From contig JAKFVD010000023.1 in the NCBI GenBank assembly GCA_021732365.1, positions 1 to 38,587 on the forward strand: a stretch of 38,587 nt of DNA, given 5' to 3'. Below, piece after piece: positions 32,561 to 38,587 of this stretch (positions are counted from its first letter, which is position 1; each line of letters opens with the position of its first letter). The translations under genes were made by a program, and so were the position numbers. The notes beneath the pieces are model-generated. The model saw only the letters and a program-made list of their open reading frames with translations. It was not told the DNA's origin and searched no databases. Source of the stretch: Methylotenera sp. (GTDB taxonomy: Bacteria > Pseudomonadota > Gammaproteobacteria > Burkholderiales > Methylophilaceae).

Positions 32561-33895
32561 TTAAGATTCGCCCAATATACCTGATACTTGGTTTCGCCCG
32601 CTGTGCTTAGCTTTATATAGATGCTTATCGGCATTCACAACCATTTCATCCAAGTTTTTACCAATAATGCTGGTTACACCAATACTGCAAGTGTAGCGAA
32701 ACAAATATTCTTTAACCTGAATATTCTGATTGGCCACAGCTAACCTAAACGCATTAATCGCATCAAAATTACTGGCATGAAGCCTTGATTGGCTGACGAC
32801 TGCAAATTCTTCGCCACCAATTCTAGCAACCAAATCATCCGCAAAATGTTGTTTAAGTAAGTCTGAAAAATTTTTGATTACTTCATCACCGACATCATGG
32901 CCATATTTATCGTTAATTTTTTTAAAGAAATCAATATCCATCATCATCACTGTTAATGGTTCACCACTGCTTGATTCATGCGCTTTATTGGATAGTTGCG
33001 TATGCGTATTAAGCAGTTTATTGCCTTGCTCAAAAAAATAACGCCTATTGTGTAAGCCGCTTAAAAAATCCGTATTAGATAATTCTTTCGCCAAATTGAT
33101 GGCATCTAACATATCTAAATTCTGCGTAATACGACAAAGCAACATTTCGTAATTAAATGGTTTGGCAATAAAATCGTTCGCACCTGCTTTTAAAAATTTA
33201 ACGGCCATGCGCGGATCAGCCGAACCCGAAATGCCGATAATAATCAGTTCATCTTTATGGTATAGCTCGCGCGCCTGCGCCGTAAAAGTGTAACCATCCA
33301 TATTAGGCATTTGGTTATCCACTAAGACCAACTTAATATCAGCATTCGCTTTTAATTTAGCCAGAGCTTCTAAGCCGTTACTGGCATGCTTAACTTGAAA
33401 TTTTTGCAGTGACAATTCGCGCGCAATGATAAAGCGCGACACTTTAGAATCATCAACAATTAACACCTTAATATCGAAATTTTTGTGTACGCGCGAAATG
33501 AGATCGCAAATATAACTGCGATCAAAAGTGTTGTCTTTGACGACATAATCAATCACATGCCGCTTAATAAGCTGATCGCGCATTTCATCTTCGTAGTGAT
33601 GCACAATAGCGATGACAGGCAAATTAAATTCGCCTAATAAATCAATTTTCTCAAAAGCAGATGAATCCAGATTAAGCACACTGGTAATGCTGATAAAAAA
33701 CTGAGCAGGGTCTTTTTCAAGCAGTCTTCTTGCTACCTCGACATTGCGCACAATAGTCACGCCCACTGGCAAATTATCTTCAATAATTTGCTTGAGCGAT
33801 AGCGCGTAATTGGCGTCTGGTTCTAGTAGTAAAACATTAAATTTTGTATTGTGGTCATGAGATCTTGTTTTTGTTCTTAATTGTCTCTGCTGCAT
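32561..33895 (-). CDS. Diguanylate cyclase with two receiver domains (PleD-like)
   Basis: A 444-residue cytoplasmic protein: a degenerate receiver (about 19-135), an intact receiver (about 144-262: VLIVDDSK, phosphorylation Asp in VLVDNQMPNMDG, Lys in AKPF) and a C-terminal GGDEF domain with ARIGGEEFAVV, which should make cyclic di-GMP. The first receiver lacks the acceptor aspartate (ISITSVLNLD in its place). The product-inhibition I-site RxxD is absent; the matching residues read FADD. The architecture is that of PleD. It converges on envZ with 19 bases between. Confidence 0.92.
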   Translation of the reverse strand: MQQRQLRTKTRSHDHNTKFNVLLLEPDANYALSLKQIIEDNLPVGVTIVRNVEVARRLLEKDPAQFFISITSVLNLDSSAFEKIDLLGEFNLPVIAIVHHYEDEMRDQLIKRHVIDYVVKDNTFDRSYICDLISRVHKNFDIKVLIVDDSKVSRFIIARELSLQKFQVKHASNGLEALAKLKANADIKLVLVDNQMPNMDGYTFTAQARELYHKDELIIIGISGSADPRMAVKFLKAGANDFIAKPFNYEMLLCRITQNLDMLDAINLAKELSNTDFLSGLHNRRYFFEQGNKLLNTHTQLSNKAHESSSGEPLTVMMMDIDFFKKINDKYGHDVGDEVIKNFSDLLKQHFADDLVARIGGEEFAVVSQSRLHASNFDAINAFRLAVANQNIQVKEYLFRYTCSIGVTSIIGKNLDEMVVNADKHLYKAKHSGRNQVSGILGES

Positions 33896-33939
33896 TTAAA
33901 GGCTTTCAGCTTAGTTAATACCTATTTTATATAGGTTAT

Positions 33940-35340
<1,401 letters not shown>

Positions 35341-35428
35341 GAATAAATCGCCTGAGAAGTTACTGCTATTTTAACTGAACTCTGTTTGCAATAAAGCTAA
35401 GCTTTTAATTAAAAGGCACGAGTGACAT

Positions 35429-35458
35429 AAAAAAGCCCCAGCGCAAACACGCTGAGGC
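35429..35458 (-). terminator. Intrinsic terminator after the SRPBCC gene
   Basis: On the minus strand GCCTCAGCG (35458-35450) pairs with CGCTGGGGC (35443-35435) with one mismatch around a 6-base loop, followed by six T residues. It ends the SRPBCC transcript before cysG. Confidence 0.85.
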
Positions 35459-35497
35459 CATACTTAACACCTAAAAAAGCCTGAAAATTTAAACGAA

Positions 35498-36022
35498 TTA
35501 CTCTGAAATCTTTTTCAAGTTTTCTAGACCAGATTTAAAGATACCGCCAATCGCTTCTTTCGCAGCGGCATCATCTTGACCTTTTGCACCCGGATTTGCT
35601 GGGTCTTTACGTTTAAACATAGCGCGCCATGTCACCAAACTTTTGCCCTCGCCTGCTGATTCTACTTTTAATGTTGCGCCGTAGTCACGTACTGGCAACA
35701 CGCTTTCTGTGATTTCATATTTCATGGTCATGCCTGCCGCGTCAATCGCCGTAAGTACCTCATTTACATTTCCGCCATTATCTTTAATGCTCAATACGCG
35801 CGTAGCACCAACTTCAGCTGCTTTTCCGCCAGTGATTTCTGTTTTAGCAATCGCTGGGTGCCAGCTCATATCCGCAAAGCTACCGATTTTTGCCCACACT
35901 TTGTCAGCAGGCGCGTTAATTTCAATGGTTTCTTTTAAGCGAATGGTTTCATCAATTGCAGCAGTCGATTGAGCTGCCATAAAAAATGTTGAAACAAATA
36001 CTGCGGTCATTAATTTATTCAT
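35498..36022 (-). CDS. Secreted SRPBCC family protein (possibly MxaD-like)
   Basis: A 174-residue protein with a signal peptide (MTAVFVSTFFMAAQSTAA) and a START/polyketide-cyclase (SRPBCC) fold: INAPADKVWAKIGSFADMSWHP at the start, then ITGGKAAEVGATRVLSI, and the terminal helix GIFKSGLENLKKIS. Periplasmic SRPBCC proteins of this length include MxaD, which helps methanol dehydrogenase pass electrons to its cytochrome in methylotrophs. The resemblance and the methylotroph setting make that possible, but it is not near methanol dehydrogenase genes here. Single gene with its own terminator. Confidence 0.82.
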   Translation of the reverse strand: MNKLMTAVFVSTFFMAAQSTAAIDETIRLKETIEINAPADKVWAKIGSFADMSWHPAIAKTEITGGKAAEVGATRVLSIKDNGGNVNEVLTAIDAAGMTMKYEITESVLPVRDYGATLKVESAGEGKSLVTWRAMFKRKDPANPGAKGQDDAAAKEAIGGIFKSGLENLKKISE

Positions 36023-36120
36023 GTAAATCCCTAGAAGTTAACAGTAAAAATAGTCCAAAAAAGACTGCGCAAATATACCTGATTTTAGGCGCGGATTAAA
36101 CAGCCAGTTTGCGTTAAAAT

Positions 36121-37479
36121 ATGACAATGTCTTTACCTACTAATTCATCTAAAAAAGTCTTCATCAAAACCTTTGGTTGCCAGATGAACGAGTACGATTC
36201 GTCGCGCATGGCGGATATGCTAAATGCAGATAGCGGCATGGTTGAAACGCAAACCGTAGAAGACGCCGATGTGATTTTGCTCAACACTTGCAGTGTGCGC
36301 GAAAAAGCCGAAGACAAAGTGTTTAGCCACCTTGGTCGATTTATTCCACTAAAAGCAAAAAACCCTAATTTGGTAATCGGCGTAGGTGGCTGTGTGGCTT
36401 CGCAAGAGGGCGACAACATCATCAAGCGCGCGCCTTATGTCGATGTCGTATTTGGCCCACAGACCTTGCACCGTTTGCCGGAGATGATTAAAAATTCGCA
36501 AGCCTCAGGGCTGTCGCAAGTGGATATTTCTTTCCCAGAAATTGAAAAATTTGACCATTTGCCGCCTCCGCGCGTAGAAGGCGTCACTGCTTTTCTCAGC
36601 ATTATGGAAGGCTGCAGTAAATATTGCAGCTTTTGTGTGGTGCCTTATACACGCGGCGAAGAAGTATCGCGCCCGTTTGACGCGATTTTGTTAGAAGCAG
36701 TGCAATTAGTCGAACAAGGCGTTAAAGAAATCACCCTGCTTGGCCAGAATGTGAATGCTTACCGCGCCCCATATGAAGGCGTTGAGGCTGATTTAGCAAT
36801 GCTGATTGAAACCATTGCCGAAATTCCGCAAATTGAGCGCATCCGCTTTACCACTAGCCACCCGAATGAAATGAATCAACGATTGATTGATTGCTTTGCC
36901 AATGTGCCGAAACTGGCGATTCAGCTACATCTGCCTGTGCAAGCGGGTTCTGACCGTATATTAATGGCGATGAAACGTAATTATACGGCGCTTCAATACA
37001 AATCGATTATCCGTAAATTAAAAACGACCAGCCCCAACCTTACCTTTACCTCTGATTTTATTATCGGTTTTCCAGGTGAAACCGAAGCCGATTTTGAGGC
37101 GACTGCAAAACTGATGCAAGACGTTGGCTTTGATTACAGTTTTAGTTTTTTATATAGCCCACGCCCAGGCACACCCGCCGCATTTATCAAAGATGATACA
37201 CCGCAAGAGATTAAATTGGCACGTTTGAGTAAGTTGCAGGCGATTAACGAAGCACAAGGCGATGCCATCAGCCGCAATATGTTAGGGAGCATTCAACGCG
37301 TACTGATTGATGGGGCTTCACACAAATACCCAGATTTGCTGGCTGGCAAAACGGATAATAACCGCGTAGTGGATATTGCGGGTAGGAATGATTTAATCAA
37401 TACTTTTGTGAACGTTAAAATTACTGACGTATCCAATCCCAAACGTTTACAAGGTCAAATAGTAGAAAAGACGATTTAA
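36121..37479 (+). CDS. miaB: tRNA-2-methylthio-N6-dimethylallyladenosine synthase MiaB
   Basis: MiaB is a radical-SAM enzyme that adds the methylthio group to i6A37 of tRNAs. The N-terminal domain has the three cluster cysteines ([35 protein letters not shown]). The radical-SAM motif is [17 protein letters not shown]-terminal TRAM domain ends the 452 residues. ATG at 36121 and 36127 are both in frame; no Shine-Dalgarno is present and TAAAAT stands immediately before (36115-36120), so translation may begin at the second ATG on a leaderless mRNA. phoH follows 3 bases later. Confidence 0.97.
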   Translation: MTMSLPTNSSKKVFIKTFGCQMNEYDSSRMADMLNADSGMVETQTVEDADVILLNTCSVREKAEDKVFSHLGRFIPLKAKNPNLVIGVGGCVASQEGDNIIKRAPYVDVVFGPQTLHRLPEMIKNSQASGLSQVDISFPEIEKFDHLPPPRVEGVTAFLSIMEGCSKYCSFCVVPYTRGEEVSRPFDAILLEAVQLVEQGVKEITLLGQNVNAYRAPYEGVEADLAMLIETIAEIPQIERIRFTTSHPNEMNQRLIDCFANVPKLAIQLHLPVQAGSDRILMAMKRNYTALQYKSIIRKLKTTSPNLTFTSDFIIGFPGETEADFEATAKLMQDVGFDYSFSFLYSPRPGTPAAFIKDDTPQEIKLARLSKLQAINEAQGDAISRNMLGSIQRVLIDGASHKYPDLLAGKTDNNRVVDIAGRNDLINTFVNVKITDVSNPKRLQGQIVEKTI

Positions 37480-37482
37480 TCA

Positions 37483-38427
37483 ATGGAAATTACGTTACAG
37501 CCAGAAGACAATGTCCGCCTAGCCAACCTTTGCGGCGCGCTGGATGAAAATATTAAGCAGATTGAAACCGCACTTGAGGTGAATATTAATCGCCGTGGCG
37601 GTACGTTTAATATCAGCGGAAAACTGGACAACACCAGAATGGCTGCGCAAATGATAGAAAACTTCTATGTGCGCGCCAAAAAACCGCTTGAATTGGAAGA
37701 CGTGCAATTAGGTCTGGTAGAGATTGATAAATTAAAACCAGAAGATGTATCAAGCACCGCCATGCCTGTATTAATGACGCGCCGTGGTGATTTACATGGC
37801 CGTACGCCGCGCCAAGTATCTTATTTACAGCAAATTCAAGACCACGATATCACCTTTGGTATTGGCCCAGCGGGCACGGGCAAAACCTATTTAGCCGTTG
37901 CCAGCGCGGTCGACGCCATGACGCGCGACCGTGTGAAACGCATTGTATTGGTTCGCCCGGCGGTGGAAGCTGGCGAAAAGTTAGGCTTTTTGCCAGGCGA
38001 TTTAAACCAAAAAGTTGACCCTTATTTACGCCCTTTGTATGACGCGCTGTATGATTTGGCTGGCTACGATACCGTGAATAAAATGTTTGAACGCGGTGCA
38101 ATCGAAGTCGCGCCATTGGCTTATATGCGTGGTAGAACCCTGAATCAAAGCTTTATTATTCTGGATGAAGCGCAAAATACTACGCCTGAACAAATGAAGA
38201 TGTTTTTAACGCGCATCGGCTTTGGCACTAAGGCGGTTATCACTGGCGATGTGACGCAAATTGACCTGCAACGCCATCAAAAAAGCGGCTTGGTAGAAGC
38301 ACAAAAAATATTGAAAGACGTTAAAGGCATTGCCATGACGCATTTTTTATCGGCTGATGTGGTGCGTCATCCACTGGTGCAAAAAATTATTAACGCTTAT
38401 GAAGAGTATGAGCTTAAAAATACTTAA
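37483..38427 (+). CDS. phoH: PhoH-like ATPase
   Basis: A 314-residue P-loop ATPase of the PhoH/YbeZ group. An N-terminal KH-like nucleic-acid-binding segment (about 15-85) precedes Walker A GPAGTGKTYLA, then VRPAVEAGEKLGFLPGD, Walker B FIILDEAQNTTPEQMKM, and TGDVTQIDL. It is cotranscribed with miaB (3-base gap), the usual order miaB-phoH-ybeY-corC. YbeZ works with YbeY in rRNA processing, but no ybeY follows within the remaining 160 bases. Confidence 0.95.
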   Translation: MEITLQPEDNVRLANLCGALDENIKQIETALEVNINRRGGTFNISGKLDNTRMAAQMIENFYVRAKKPLELEDVQLGLVEIDKLKPEDVSSTAMPVLMTRRGDLHGRTPRQVSYLQQIQDHDITFGIGPAGTGKTYLAVASAVDAMTRDRVKRIVLVRPAVEAGEKLGFLPGDLNQKVDPYLRPLYDALYDLAGYDTVNKMFERGAIEVAPLAYMRGRTLNQSFIILDEAQNTTPEQMKMFLTRIGFGTKAVITGDVTQIDLQRHQKSGLVEAQKILKDVKGIAMTHFLSADVVRHPLVQKIINAYEEYELKNT

Positions 38428-38587
38428 TTAAATTAGCTATTTAATTATCTTCTTTCGAACGTTTTATTTAAAAATTTATCAGGCCGTCCACAATCCCTAT
38501 GTAAGTAGTATGGCACTATAGCGACTAAATTAGCGATATAAAGTTTATGTATGATGTGAAACTTAGCTATGTCTTATATAAGATATA

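Overview
The window looks like chromosome from a low-GC, methylotrophic betaproteobacterium, most likely a Methylophilaceae relative (Methylotenera-like). Three things point there: the lolB / ispE / tRNA-Gln / prs / rplY / pth / ychF block with betaproteobacterial-type proteins, a free-standing pqqA gene (PQQ is the methanol dehydrogenase cofactor), and a PEP-CTERM protein. The assignment rests on protein resemblance and gene order, not on a database search.

Layout. 1-350: 5' part of a dynamin-like GTPase on the minus strand. 636-5898: a plus-strand block with a DUF971 protein and ubiE-ubiJ-ubiB (ubiquinone biosynthesis), then a secreted DUF2147 protein and a sodium/solute symporter. 12095 down to 5910: a minus-strand operon with a Gld-type ABC exporter (ATPase, permease, GldG-like protein), a DUF4340 protein, mutM and a family 4 glycosyltransferase. 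12325-21985: a plus-strand housekeeping block (TPR protein, lolB, ispE, tRNA-Gln, prs, rplY, pth, ychF). A Tat-exported PhoX-like protein and a PEP-CTERM protein sit as a separate unit between lolB and ispE. 22121-22197: tRNA-Met with its own strong promoter and a terminator.

22260 to about 26600 is a small integrative element beside tRNA-Met. It carries a P4-type tyrosine integrase, an AlpA-like regulator behind a long structured leader that can bury its ribosome binding site, a protein with two winged-helix-like modules, and a DUF6988-like protein facing the other way. About 0.9 kb of almost gene-free DNA follows. GGGGCAAC-type repeats at both ends are probable integrase arm sites. This is the least ordinary part of the window.

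26802-38427 returns to core-like genes: MAPEG protein, hidden pqqA, SDR oxidoreductase, FemAB-like acyltransferase, EF-hand protein, an OmpR/EnvZ pair, a diguanylate cyclase with two receiver domains, cysG, a secreted SRPBCC protein, miaB and phoH. The last 160 bases show no gene.

The most useful non-obvious observations are: the 23-codon pqqA; the hairpin leader of the AlpA-like gene; a terminator hairpin that overlaps the lolB start, followed by a 15-bp in-frame duplication; and a 133-bp element with terminal inverted repeats that ends directly at the ychF start codon and supplies its leader.
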